Below are positions 49,842-61,282 of a DNA stretch of 64,000 bases, one piece after another; the first letter of the stretch is position 1; each line of letters opens with the position of its first letter. The notes under the pieces were generated by a model. That model did no database searches, was not told the DNA's origin, and saw only the letters and a program-made list of their open reading frames with translations. The stretch comes from Hydractinia symbiolongicarpus. Taxonomy: Eukaryota; Cnidaria; Hydrozoa; Anthoathecata; Hydractiniidae. The stretch is from the NCBI RefSeq assembly GCF_029227915.1, contig NC_079879.1, positions 24,074,501 through 24,138,500 on the forward strand, given 5' to 3'. The position numbers were made by a program, and so were the translations under genes.

Positions 49842-50065
49842 GTCTCTTGTATATAAGTGACTGCTTGCACATCTCCAGAGTTGCAAAACACTTTTTGTAT
49901 AATAGTTTTAGTTGGCGTAAATCATACAATATCGAAAATCAGTCGCAATGTCTCTTGTATATAAGTGACTGGTTCCACATCTCCAGAGTTGCAAAACACT
50001 TTTTGTATAATAGTTTTAGTTGACCTAAATCATACAATATCGAAAATCAGTGGCAATGTCTCTTG
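49842..50065 (+). repeat. 108-bp tandem duplication
   Basis: GTCTCTTGTATATAAGTGAC begins at 49842 and 49950, and a third start (GTCTCTTGTTGC) at 50058. Copy 1 of the segmental duplication has only one unit here. Each unit contains TATATAAG. Confidence 0.75.
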
Positions 50066-51730
50066 TTGCAATATCTGTACTTTGTAAATAAAGTTCATAA
50101 ACGGAATTAGATGGGAGCAAGATTCCTTGAAAATTTGGTGGCTAACCAGTGTATTAATTTTAGGTTCGATTTCTCAAAGGAATTATTTCAAGCCATTCGA
50201 ACAATAAATGCAATAAAGGAAAGTTTCTAGCTAGTTAAGCAATTCTCTATTTTCTGCCAAAGTTGGCATGCTTTTATTTTTTGCTGTTCCTTTCAAAAAT
50301 ACTAAAGGAAGAAACTATCGCGAAAGGCCCCCTTTGAAATTTTTGGAAAGAAGAACTGTTGCGAATGATTATGTCAATGACTTTTGCGACTTAACGTTAC
50401 AATAAGCATAGGAGTTGATTATTATATGCTCGAGGAGGTCTTGGAACAACGTGTGAAGTTACAAAAACATGTCATAAGACCACATAACTTTATATTAATT
50501 CAAAGCGTTCTTTACAAATTTCTACACGAAACCTTATATAGAATTTTTTTTTATCTGGAAGTAGAAATTCCGGAATTAATAGATTTTTGCGAGAATTGTT
50601 AACTTTCACGTCTTGTCCACTAGTTAATGTCAAAGATTGTTAAAAACTTGTGAAGAATATGCTAAAAGACTTAGTGGTGTGCATCTATACTGTCTGTATA
50701 GATGCACCCCACTTTGTTGCACGGGTCTACGTTTGCCTAAAAACCATGACTTTCTTAAACCTTTTTCAAAAATTTAATTTGGATTTTTTTTAGTGAACGA
50801 GGTCGGATTATCTAAAATAACAATAACAAAACGTCTGCCACCATTCTAACTGGGCTTTTAAGGGATCTCGATCGCTAAAGGGGGAGCATATGTCCCGCTC
50901 CCTATGTATTTTTTCATTGGGAAATGCTTTATAACTTGGTAAGGAGTAAGCATTTTATGAATAAAGTCCAATTGAGAAAACACTTTCAGCACGACGTTAT
51001 TTTTTTAGGTGATGTCATCAAAAGTTTCCAATTTAAACTCTTAGACCTAATCAAAGGACGAAATCACTTTTCTGCTGACGTCATCAAAGTTTAATATTTT
51101 TTTAATGTCAAAATTTGGTAATTTTTTTCTTTGCTTGAGGGGAAATAAAAACAAATGAATTAGTAAAACAAGAAAAGGAACAGACTACGTAGAAATGGAA
51201 ATAAATCTATTTTAGTTAAATTAAAAATATTTTTGTATTTCGTATTTCGATAAATGCTGAAATTGAGCATATATGTTTGCAAAAATCATTACGAGAAAAT
51301 TTCCCTATAAAAATCGGAAAAAATGAGGAATACAACATAATCGAAAAAAAAGTTATGCAAAATAAAGGCTGATAGAGCGAGACATTCGTCAGTTTGAATA
51401 GGTTTAATTTGATTTGGCAAGTTTTATAAAAAAGATCTTGCCAAGATTGATCCAAATAAGTACTAATAGTTACATGCTTATAAGTGAAGTTAAGGATAAA
51501 TTTACCGAAGGTAATTTCTAGAATTTTGGAAATTATTTTTAGTATTATTATTATGAATATTTTAAAAGGATGTAGAAATCAGTTAAATAAGTGAAACGAG
51601 AGGGATCTTATTTTTTAAAAATATCACAATGTAACAAATCCTCAAGGATCACAAAAGATTTGATATATAAGAACTCCACATCAATCGTTCAATAAATAAC
51701 AACAATAGACATTTCCCGAATTTCGTAATT

Positions 51731-51928
51731 ATGACAAACTCAATTAAAGAGGTCGATACTAAAAATGATTTTTTCCCTAAGTTTCTTAGCAAAAGGTATA
51801 ACAAATTACCTAGTTTTATAAATATTTCTGTTCGTCAAGCTGAAAGTTACGGTCAAACCCTTCATATAGCCGAGCTTCCGAAGAATAGCCTGGTTTTTAA
51901 AAAAAATAATTTCTTTAAATCTAAATAA
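51731..51928 (+). CDS. Possible small gene, 65 codons
   Basis: ATG frame MTNSIKEVDTKNDFFPKFLS, VRQAESYGQTLHIAELPKNS, KNNFFKSK. A TATA-box-like TATATAAG lies 67 bp upstream (51664-51671), and AATAAA overlaps the stop codon. The corresponding part of copy 1 of the duplication lacks this region. Hydrophilic, no signal peptide, family unknown. Weak case. Confidence 0.25.
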   Translation: MTNSIKEVDTKNDFFPKFLSKRYNKLPSFINISVRQAESYGQTLHIAELPKNSLVFKKNNFFKSK

Positions 51929-52852
51929 AATCCAACTAGAATATTATATTGCTCTAACAACTTTATTTTTGTCATGATAATTTAATATTCTATCTGAATA
52001 TCCTTATTTGAAGAGCACAGAACCATTATAAAATTTTGGATGACGTCATAATTATTATAATTTATGAAATTCGGGAAAGGTGTAAAGATATAGGACTATA
52101 CTCCACTGGATAATTGCTTCACCGCCTCCTCTTCCGATCAATCCCGCCACCCCGCTACCCACTAGTTAATTACTCTTGGACAATTCCCACCTAAGATAAC
52201 TTCAACCCCTGATTAGTCGGTTAGGGGAAATTTAGCAGGGAGCAATTATTTGGAGTATGCAATTATTTGGAGTGCATTTATCCAAAGTTAAAACATTTAA
52301 AAGTCGATGCTTTTATATGAATAAAAACAACAAGAAATATAAATCATCAGCAAAAGATCTGAATAATTTTATTGTTATGATGTTATTCAAGTAACCGCGA
52401 AATTTTGCAGCAAAAGCTTTTAGAAATTGTAATTTTGAGACAAATTTTGCGTAAAAAACTTATGCGAAAATCAAAAATCTCTTTATTGACAAGGAAAAAT
52501 CTCTCGATAGGCAAAAATCTTTTTTTTTCTTTCCCCTTAATATTAGTAGTCAAAGTTCTACATCCATTGCTGTTTCAAGGAATCAGCAAATCCGTGAGAT
52601 TTTCGTAGCACTAATGAAGAATGAAAGCACCAAATGTTATTGTATTTGATGATTAAACATGTTTATTAATATCTATCTTCTATGGCGAACAAGAAACTAC
52701 TCAATATTTATGAAAAATGTTGAGAATATGGTAACCTAATTAATCCTTGGTAACAATAGCTACCAAGGCAAAACTATGCTTATTAAAATTATTTTTAACA
52801 AAAGTCAGTAATTGGTGAACTCATTTATTTTGTAGAAGACGTTCTTCACACG

Positions 52853-53899
52853 ATGTTTCAAAGAAAAGCAGCAGTAACATTAATCACCCTTTTGTGCACT
52901 TTATACAAACTACAAAGCGGTAGGTATTGTTACACAAGTGCGTTTGGTGCGCCAAAACCGGAGAAAGTATTACACGGGAATGTGTTTCTTCGCAGCATAG
53001 CTATAGATTTGCCCGGAAAGAAAATTGAATATTTTAAATACCTACCTAACTTGATACTAAATAAAAAAAACAAGGCAAAAATAGGTCATGGAGAATGTAT
53101 TCCACTAGCAAAAATGGAAGACTCAAAAAAGATGAAGATGATTCTAATGACGGATTTTATTCCGTACTTTGAAAAAGTTCATCGAGACAAGAGTGAGATA
53201 TCAGGAAGTAGACCCCCAACAGATGAAGAAATTGATGCTAGACTGTACGAAGTAGTTGAAACCTTGCAATTAAACTTAAATCATGAAAATATACAATCCA
53301 TTTATGTATTCGTCGATTCGCTTGCAGCTGTGGACTACCTCTCGTCGTTAAATTTGATTAACAGCGAAAATTTGGTGATACAACATATTCCTAAACAGCA
53401 CACAATAAGAACGTATGTGGAATCTGCAGCCGGATGCTTTATGGATAGAATTGTGGTCATAGGACAGCAGGATATTTTGTTTGGAAAAGGTTGGGATCAG
53501 GTGAGTTATAAAGTAATGTCAGAAAAGCGCTTAATGTACGCGTTGACCCGACAACCAGCGTATAACTCCAGTTGTTTCAATACCAACGTTAATTCTGCTA
53601 ATTGTAAAACATTTGCGTATTTGGGTAGTCATGATGTATTTGCATATCACGTTAAAGACATATTTACGCAAGAGATTTTAAAAATTCTCGACATAGAACA
53701 GAATAAATATGGGCTGGAAAACTACTTTATATGGGTGTTTCAAAACAAGTTAAAATTTAAAGTGTTAAATCCTTGTTTAACATTGTACGCACATCATCAA
53801 CATTGCGTTCCGATACGAGCCAAAAGTACAACCAGGAAGCGTATAAACAACGAAACAACTACAGGCACGGCTGGATTTACTGACAAACTTACACCCTAA
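52853..53899 (+). CDS. Type II membrane protein, glycosyltransferase-like, copy 2 (intact)
   Basis: Single-exon frame of 348 codons. Residues 7-20 (AVTLITLLCTLYKL) form a short signal anchor, suggesting a Golgi-type type II protein. A mostly soluble domain follows: MILMTDFIPYFEKVHRDK (96-113), IQSIYVFVDSLAAVDYLSS (147-165), RIVVIGQQDILFGKGWDQ (199-216), LMYALTRQPAY (227-237), CKTFAYLGSHDVFAYHV (251-267), KYGLENYFIWVFQ (285-297), KVLNPCLTLYAHHQHCVPIR (303-322). The succession (N/Q)-x-DI-x-F, AL-(S/T)-R, GS-x-D-x-F, G-x-(D/E)-N, V-x-NP, H-x-H-x-x-x-x-R matches a GT-A-like family I recall from plants, algae and bacteria, here with substitutions. Family assignment is inference. The promoter region is shared with copy 1. 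AATAAA at 54135. Confidence 0.7.
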   Translation: MFQRKAAVTLITLLCTLYKLQSGRYCYTSAFGAPKPEKVLHGNVFLRSIAIDLPGKKIEYFKYLPNLILNKKNKAKIGHGECIPLAKMEDSKKMKMILMTDFIPYFEKVHRDKSEISGSRPPTDEEIDARLYEVVETLQLNLNHENIQSIYVFVDSLAAVDYLSSLNLINSENLVIQHIPKQHTIRTYVESAAGCFMDRIVVIGQQDILFGKGWDQVSYKVMSEKRLMYALTRQPAYNSSCFNTNVNSANCKTFAYLGSHDVFAYHVKDIFTQEILKILDIEQNKYGLENYFIWVFQNKLKFKVLNPCLTLYAHHQHCVPIRAKSTTRKRINNETTTGTAGFTDKLTP

Positions 53900-54134
53900 A
53901 TTTACATTTTTTAACAAGTAACTATTTTTTTTCATTGTCCAGGTTCTGACAGTATGCGAGACAAAAACTGTTAATAGATTTCATGCTTTTGCTCGTTTGT
54001 TTTTCTACATGTTAAGACAAATTTTACGCTATTTTCAGTTCTAAGTATGCGACATTTTCTGATTTGTAATATTTGTTTTTCACGCCTTACATTTTGTGTA
54101 AATAGGAAGTTTAGTTAAATATACTGTTATGGTA

Positions 54135-54140
54135 AATAAA
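54135..54140 (+). promoter_or_regulatory. Polyadenylation signal of copy 2
   Basis: AATAAA in GGTAAATAAAG, about 235 bp after the stop codon. Confidence 0.5.
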
Positions 54141-54550
54141 GTTTTTTGAAATTAACCATCTGTATCCTTACATTTTCGTGGATGATTTTGTGGTATTTTG
54201 GTTTTTTCTACTTCAGAATCATGAAATGTTAGCAATGGCGGTTTTTGTCGTATATATAACACTTAGGTTTTTATGTCAGTTTTCTTTCTGACACCTCTGT
54301 TGTTGTTGCCATTTTAGTCGTTGTTGTTGGAACGAACCTTTATTATCTTAATCTATTCTCTTGGGTCCCTTGAACTTTTGTTAAAACTTTCTTGTAAATA
54401 AAACACCGGTTTGGTAACTCAACCCATTTTTGTCCCCCTTGAGGCTAAGTTTTTCAGATAACCCGAACTTTTTAGAAAAACGAAAATAAAAAATAAGATA
54501 AATGTCAGATATTTTTTCAGTTTTCATTAACTGCTAATGTAGTAAAGATA

Positions 54551-55204
54551 ATGTTGTCTTTCAAAAGAAAATCCAATTTACAAGGGACTTGCATGCCTTA
54601 TCAGTCGCTAAATATTGCATCTTTTCCGGTTGTTACCCCACCTTTTGAAAAAATCGCTTTAACTCAAAATATAATCTCGTTTTAGACCAAAGTCGACTTA
54701 AAGGACATTCGTTGTCGAACTATTTACCTCAGTCCCTTCGAGGCTCGACTTACCGGGAGGAAACTATAATATTTTCTGCTCTGAGAAACTAACTGTTAAC
54801 TTTATTCTCTTTAGTTGTCAAAGCAAGTGATTTAGGCAAAAAAAAATTAGCGTTCACATATCCCATGTTCACCTTAGTTTTGTTGGAGATATTGAAGTCT
54901 TATGTTTTCCCTGCACCTGCGATTTTTCAAATTTTTATATTTAAATTGCTGTATCGTTTGTTTTCTGCCGCATATGCCTATATACTATTTTCAATATAAA
55001 CTATATACTGTATTTCGCGGACGTATAATTTTCCTCAACAAGCGCGTTGATTCCGTTCACGAACCACAAAAAACAAATGCGACATAGTTTTACCGCTTTT
55101 GTTTTGATCGCGCACGCATGGTATACCAATCACGACGCCTGACTCTATGAGACACCAATCCAAGAGTTTCGCGGCCTGGACATGACAAAAGAACATGATG
55201 CATA
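54551..55204. other. Host DNA, no gene recognised
   Basis: Contains pogo-like repeat remnants (TCGACTTAAAGG, TCAGTCCCTTCGAGGCTCGA). No supported gene. Confidence 0.4.
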
Positions 55205-55305
55205 GGCGGAAAAGTCCTAAACTAGCAGAAACAGAGAGCAGTGGGTTTAGAAAATCCTTACCATATCAATTCTTGGCCCTTTCTGATCTGACTTTACAAT
55301 GTCTC

Positions 55306-55772
55306 TTAAAAAATATCTCTAACCCCATAGTTTGCTGGAGCAGTGGCTGGAGCAGTGTCATTGCTAGATCTTAAGCTATGCAATCCAAAGTCTTTCGGGT
55401 TAAGTCCGATGTGTTTAACAGCGTCCAAAATGTATTCTTTAACGGTTGTGCAGCTTATCGATTTATTCAACTTACGCAGTTTGTAGACATCAAGAGACTT
55501 CAAATCAAAGACTGCCCTGAATATATCTGAACCTTCCGCAATTTGACATCGATTGAAATGTTTTTCGTAGTAACATGTCCGTCTCTGTATATGTCGGTTT
55601 TACTCTTCTCTATGAAGATTTCTACGTGGGTATCGTTAAAGAAGGAGTCGCTTCTTTTGAGGGCTGATATCTCACAATATCTCATAAAACCACTTTGACC
55701 AAATACGATCATAATAATAGGCGTCAAATTATTTAGGTTGCATTCTTGTAAACCAGAAAGATGATAAATCAC
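55306..55772 (-). pseudogene. Tyrosine recombinase (DIRS-type)
   Basis: The first frame (55500-55772) shows FGQSGFMRYCEISALKRSD, with the catalytic arginine region, and FIEKSKTDIYRDGHVTT. A frame change leads to the second (55306-55503), with HIGLNPKDFGLHSLRSSND (H-x-x-R box). The final RHGRW-type box and catalytic tyrosine lie beyond a stop or are lost here. The family joins the circular retrotransposon copy to the genome. Confidence 0.75.
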
Positions 55773-56136
55773 TTTAATGTGATCAGACGTTATTGGTTCT
55801 TTCTTCTATATTGGTTTTGAACACAGCCTCTTACCTCTTTCCAGGACCATTTTGCACAAACTTGAACCGCAGGGATTTGTATTCAATAACAGATGCAGAT
55901 GATTAATTGCATAATACGAACATTCTATAACGGACACAGATGATCCAGATTGGATTAACGATACCAGGTAAAGCGAGATGTAAATTGTCTTTACGGAAAA
56001 TGCCTAAATGTCTGTGCTTTTTTAAACTTCTGACACCCTGTGCTTTACAAGACATACTCGGATTTAACTTAAGAACATTATGGCAGTAGTATTATTTGGT
56101 AACAAGTGACCAACAATTTTTAGTAGTAACAATATA

Positions 56137-56161
56137 TTTCGACTATTAAAGTCATCATCAG
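56137..56161 (-). ncRNA. Hammerhead ribozyme core
   Basis: Minus strand reads CTGATGA, then a stem-loop (GACT, loop TTAAT, AGTC), then GAAA, the conserved core of hammerhead ribozymes. A short stem III (A-U, U-G, A-U) and a cut after GUU are possible. Stem I could form between TTTTTAG upstream and CTAAAAA downstream. Activity unknown. Confidence 0.65.
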
Positions 56162-56269
56162 GAAAAAATCTAAAAAAACAGTAAAATTATTTAATACAGA
56201 TTAAAAAAAAATATCTACAACATACGTTCACTAAACTTTAAAACATATTGAAATGATATTAAAATCTTA

Positions 56270-56704
56270 TCAAAGGAGTGTGACTTTTAAACTCGTGTTT
56301 TTTGTATTCAATGATGGCTTAATGTTATTTATAAAAAGGGCTTCCAAAATCAATAAATGCCGTTGAGACTTCGTGGTCGATAAAATTTTAACTGTTTCCA
56401 TTGATAGTATACATTTGCAGCTATTAAAATGTAAGCCCACCGGACTAGAAACTCTTGCATGCTCCTTTATGCGGGTGATAAGATGTCGACTTGATTGACC
56501 GACATAGCGCGAATTACATCGTGGGCAACAAATTTTATACACCACACCACTTTTAAAAGGCATATCAACTGGTTGTTTTAGGAAAGGTAGAGCAGTTTTT
56601 AACTTCCGTAACGTTAAGAGAACTTTACATGGAGCTTTCAACGTTTTCAGTGCTTTCTGGAATCTATCAGTAAGCTTACCGCGGTACTGGATAAATATCG
56701 TCAT
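56270..56704 (-). CDS. GIY-YIG endonuclease domain (Penelope-like element)
   Basis: Open for 144 codons. Upstream basic region (KALKTLKAPCKVLLTLRKL), then the domain: GVVYKICCPRCNSRYVGQSS (the VYKI / YVG pair corresponds to GIY-YIG), RHLITRIKEHA (catalytic arginine, E-H), SPVGLHFNSCKCILS, and LEALFINNIKPSLNTKNTS at the end. A C-C pair (CCPRC) before YVG is usual in Penelope elements. The domain nicks target DNA for reverse transcription. Confidence 0.82.
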   Translation of the reverse strand: MTIFIQYRGKLTDRFQKALKTLKAPCKVLLTLRKLKTALPFLKQPVDMPFKSGVVYKICCPRCNSRYVGQSSRHLITRIKEHARVSSPVGLHFNSCKCILSMETVKILSTTKSQRHLLILEALFINNIKPSLNTKNTSLKVTLL

Positions 56705-56935
56705 CTTTTCTTCCTCTGACTTCTCCGACTCGTTTTCAGGCTCTTTCCGTAAAACTTGAAAACTTTAAACTAGCCGATGATTGGATCATTATTCGATGTA
56801 CCATTCCTGACACTACTGAATGTTTATACTTATCAGGGGACAAGGCATGGAAGTTCATTTATAAATCAATGGAACACTGTGCTTATTGTGTGATGTCTGG
56901 TTACTTGTACTGCGGAGAATTAAACTTCAAAGAGA

Positions 56936-57440
56936 TTAAATTTTCAAAGCGATTGAATTTTTTTTATAACTATCACGTCCTAAAAGGCTGAAGCCTGAAA
57001 CACCTTGTCTAAGCCAGTTGGAATTATTGTTATTGAAAATATCGATAAATGGTTTAAATAATTTTAATAAAATACTTTTTAATTCAGTAATATTACTCCT
57101 AGATAAAATTATCTTAAAAGGTGCATTATCGTCAATAAACCATACCACAGACTTGTACTAAAGTTGTTCTGTAGATGGCTCTAACCCAAACTCTACAGCT
57201 TTCATTTCTCGCCAGGTAGAACTTATGTTTCGTTCCCAAGAACTGAGCATTCCGTGAGTCTTGAAGATCTAGCGGGTATTATTGCCCCTATAGCTATACC
57301 GCTAACGTCAGAAAATATTCTAAAATCTACGGTTTTCTTATCTAAACTCTCTGAAAAACACAAGTGTTTTGAAAGTAGCATCCCACGAGGTTCTGTTTTC
57401 TACGATTTCATGGATTTCTTTAATCATTGAGCAAAATTTT
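56936..57440 (-). pseudogene. RNase H-like region of the DIRS-like element
   Basis: Short frames with frame changes between the reverse transcriptase and the recombinase; SLDKKTVDFRIFSDVSGIA, AIGAIIPARSS and MVWFIDDNAPFKIIL. The position fits an RNase H domain, but catalytic residues cannot be assigned with confidence. Confidence 0.4.
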
Positions 57441-57499
57441 ACTCAAAAAAATTTTTGTAGAAACGATTTTGCCTGCAATTTAACTAAGTTTCTTGCGGA

Positions 57500-58010
57500 G
57501 TGATGTTGCGTTCGAGATACTTTCAAACAAAAAAAACAACTCTTTTTTCCACAGACTTGAACAATGATTGTATCAGAATTCAAGGTGAGTCCCACCCATG
57601 GTATATATTTGGCGGTCCGTGTTGCGCACACGACTTCTCTTCGTTAACGACAACTCCTGCCTTATACAGTGTGTCTCTAACTAAACAAGCACTTTTATAA
57701 CATTCTGAATACGACTCTGTCCCAGCGCCGTCGTCTAAGTAAACGCTAATCTTGGCACCCTAGTCATGCCAAAAATAAACTAAAGGGCGAAGGAGCTTCG
57801 TAAAGATATAGGAAACTGTTGTTAAGCCAAACGGTGATACGGTGAAAACAAAATACTTGATTTCCCCATCAACTTTCCACGAAAAACCTAAGTATGTCTC
57901 ATGTTCATCGTAAATATCTAGATTATGATGACTTTTCATAAGGTCAAATTTGAAAGCAAAATTTCCTTTCTTCGCAAATTATTCCTATGACTGCCAATCA
58001 TGAAACTTTT
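57500..58010 (-). pseudogene. Reverse transcriptase (DIRS-type)
   Basis: Across one frame with two stops: GNFAFKFDLMKSHHNLDIYD, LGFSWKVDGEIKYFVFTVSP, FGLTTVSYIFTKLLRPLVYF, ISVYLDDGAGTESYSECYKS (YLDD active site) and AGVVVNEEKSCAQ. The YFVFTV-x-PFGL and KLLRPLV pattern is typical of DIRS/Ngaro-type elements. Confidence 0.8.
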
Positions 58011-58210
58011 TAAACATATCTAAGGTCCAAAATAAGTCATTTTTTCCCCCACCGAATTATGGCTAACAAAAAGGAGGTTTATAACCTTTGGTGTAGTTGA
58101 TTCTAAAAGGGCTGTAATTTTTTTTCATTTTTTTCTCCAGTGTCCCTATTGTCAACACGCAAAGCATACGTCTGTGGGCTTCGGTCTTCTTGTCGAACGG
58201 TACTAGTTCT

Positions 58211-60789
58211 AAGGTCTGGTGATGGTGGAGGATGAACCTAGATGCCTGTTGTAACTGTGGCTGTTTGGATATATGACATAAAAAAGCTGTTGCTGCTGGG
58301 GCACAAGAAAAAGCTGCTATACCAGCAGCCCTTCCTTAAAGAATTGGGACGAATTTACTTGCGAAACGAATTCGGGTTAGAAATGTGTTTCTTTTTCTTT
58401 CCTAAAACTCTTTTCCCCCCGCTTTTATCTTCTTATCGTCGTCAGAATCGCTACTTAAGGCTGTTAAAGTGTAAGTTAAAGAACTTATGTTGAGAAAAAA
58501 AGGTAAAATCATAGTTTAAAGAAAAGGAAAGTTTATTAAAGGAGCTAGAGTCAATACTTGCAATCCATGATACTATAAATCTCACAATCACCATGAGAAT
58601 TGCCACTGAGAGAATGGGAGTTAGAATTCGGACTCATCAGATTTCAAACGAATGGAAGTGCAATTGCATCTATAACAGGACCAGACCTCACAGATCATTA
58701 TAATCTACGACGTTTTGAAATTCAAAAATGCTTGTTTATTACATTTACGATGGACGCATATGTTGCAAAAATTACAGTAAAAAGAATCGTCTCTTACATC
58801 TTTATTAAAATTGTGCAAGAAAAGCATGCACCATGACCCTCTTCACAATTACGCAATTTGAAGACCGATTTATTTAAATAAGCATCAATTTACTTTATAA
58901 CCTGGAGTAGAATATCTTGCTTGTAAAACTCCATGGAAATCCTTTGTAGGGTACTGTACTACGCTTGTAATTGATGAAATGTACTTAATTACAGATACTG
59001 CGTGTCATGGAGTCACCTAGAACAATTAAGAAACTGCTTCTCTTCCTATCACAGATGTACTACTAATCAGTATGGAGTTTGAGTATGCTAACAAAATAAA
59101 TAACGGGGTATGATTATCAAACTTTGCGATCTTATTACCAACTTCACAAGTACATTTTAATTGTTGATTTCTGGCAACATTACCTTAATTATGCACAAAA
59201 CTAATACAGTTTTTAATAACACAAAATAAGTATTGTCTTAAATGTCGAGATCATTCGTGATTGGGATTGAATTCTGATTACGTCGATTTTGGAAGCAAGA
59301 GTTGTGTGGGGGCGGGATTGGTAAGATTATATTTAGGACAAAAACGATTTCTGAGAATGACATTACCCATATTTTCAGCAAGGTTTACTAAAACATCCGA
59401 AATTATTATATCAAGTTTGACCACAATATTTGACCACACGCAGCAGAGTCAAATTTCAACAAATCGCGACTCTAGTGTACTATTTAACCGCACCGAATAG
59501 GTCTTTTATGATACATCTCCAACATTGTTAGGTCAAATTATGTTCTTAAAACAATTTTATTGTTCTTTTGTAACTTCTTTAATGAATGTTTATTTCTACA
59601 ACAAATTTCGTATTTGAATTATACGCATCGGCAATGTAGACGATGTATCTAGAGACTATTTCTACCTCTAATCGTCCTAGATTTAGTTCGCACAGTTTAA
59701 CAGACTGGGTTTGTGTAATTATAACTTTAAGATAATGCACTGCAGTGTTAACTTAGCATTTTATAAAGCATTAATGCAGATTTCAGCATCAATGTATTTA
59801 CAAACCCCTACTTATTTTTTTGTGTTTTTAATTTTGCTCTAGAATTCAAAGTACAATAAGAATGGCCTTTGTTTTACAGCTGAATTTCAATTCTGGGAAT
59901 ATTCTGGCAAAAAGTATTAATTTTATCATGTCTGATAAATTCTTTTAACTTTATTTTCCTATTTGTGCCGTTTTAGACACATTACAAGTAAACATGATGA
60001 CACCTCAATATTGATGGTATCGTCATGGATACTCAATAAAGATTCTTTTGTTTGCACATTAGACAAATTTCGTTGTTTATACGTGCTACGTCATTGATGA
60101 TGATTTCCTTGTATGTGTTAACCTGTTGATGCAACACTTCTTTCTTGACTTTCTGTTATTATAGCTGTACACCCTATGGTATTTTAACACATCCTTGCGT
60201 TTTTGCATTCTTTTATTTAGCAACATAAACTTTCGCAGGCAGAATTTTTTGCGATTTTTTGATATTTTCGAAAAGGGAAATGATTTCAGAAGTTCTGACG
60301 GTTTCGGTCAGCCTTCGTGAAAGTTGGGGTATTGTACAGTGTGTTAGCACTATTTATTACAGAGTGGTGGGTGGAACCATAAATGAGGCTATAAAGTGAG
60401 ATCTCAAAAGTATAATCTCAAAATAACATAACGGCCCTATTGCTGTGTGCATAGACGTAGAAAGAATCATTTTAACGAAATATTTTTATTTTTTGTTATT
60501 ATTTGCTCCAATTTTATATTGTATATATTTTCGTATATATTTGCATTTTGCTTAACCTACCAGACCGGCATAAAGACATATAACAGGTGTCAAGTTACCT
60601 TTTCTCTTTGCGTACACTATTGCAATGCGATCTTGACAAAATAAGCTTAAGAAAGCGCAATTATGAATAAATGGCTATTACGGTTGGAGAAATTGTATTT
60701 TTCTCGATCTTTTATGTGTCCATTGTTTAGAGAAGACATTTAAATTCATAAAGCATGAAATGAAATGTAATATAACTTTTTAATAACTC
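58211..60789. other. Host DNA, no gene recognised
   Basis: AT-rich. Short frames at 58242-58493, 58600-58836 and 59261-59500 have no supporting pattern. No tRNA or repeats recognised. Confidence 0.35.
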
Positions 60790-61282
60790 CGCTATATGAC
60801 ATTTCGCCCGTCTTCATAACTTTTGACAGGCTTGTCCAAATAGAATAAAACTTGGCACACTTATAGAATATTATGAAGAAAACAGAATGGTGGCGATACA
60901 TGCTTGCTTATGTCAGCACTTTTTCTGTGTCTAATTTACCACCATCTGCTTAAAATTTAATTGCTTCACGTTCTATAGAATAAAAGTTGTTTAACACATT
61001 TTCCAGTTTTTACATAGTTGGCATGAATAAGGGCCAAACATTTCCCAAAAATCTCTTTTTCCTGATTTTCGGGTGAAATCCGAAAAACTCGGGATTAACC
61101 GCGAGATTAAAATTCCCCAAAAGATTCTCCCCGAAGAAAAAAGTTATCTTGTAAGTTTCAAGTCTTAGGACAATCCTAATGATAGTATACAGGCATACAG
61201 GTGGCTAAATAGATTATTATGAAAACTCAGTAAGCATCAAAACCATGCAGCAAAGCAAAAGAGATTTATTAAAAAAATCCAG
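60790..61282 (+). repeat. Diverged relative of the piggyBac-type MITE
   Basis: Aligns loosely with the inside of 62149-62902: CATAACTTTTGACAGG, ACTTGGCACACTTATAG, TTTTCGGGTGAAATCC, AAGTTTCAAGTCTTAGGA and AGCATCAAAACCATGCAGCA. Terminal repeats not visible. Confidence 0.55.

Larger units (their letters stand above)
48974..54550 (+). repeat. Segmental duplication, copy 2
   Basis: Direct repeat of 39436-44935, offset about 9.54 kb at its start. Carries the intact type II membrane-protein gene. Confidence 0.8.
56040..56770 (-). mobile_element. Penelope-like element, 3' part
   Basis: A GIY-YIG endonuclease frame (56270-56704) followed, in the 3' direction, by about 110 bp and a hammerhead-type ribozyme core (56137-56161), a combination known for Penelope-like elements. 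The reverse transcriptase is missing (5' truncation at about 56770). Confidence 0.75.
55205..58210 (-). mobile_element. DIRS-like (tyrosine-recombinase) retrotransposon, decayed
   Basis: On the minus strand, reverse transcriptase (about 57500-58010) is followed by an RNase H-like region (about 56936-57440) and a tyrosine recombinase (55306-55772), the order of DIRS-type elements. A Penelope-like element lies between about 56040 and 56770. Terminal repeats not identified. Confidence 0.7.

Noticed and set aside
59261-59500. Short host gene
   Set aside because: No motif, signal or splice support; consistent with chance in AT-rich DNA.
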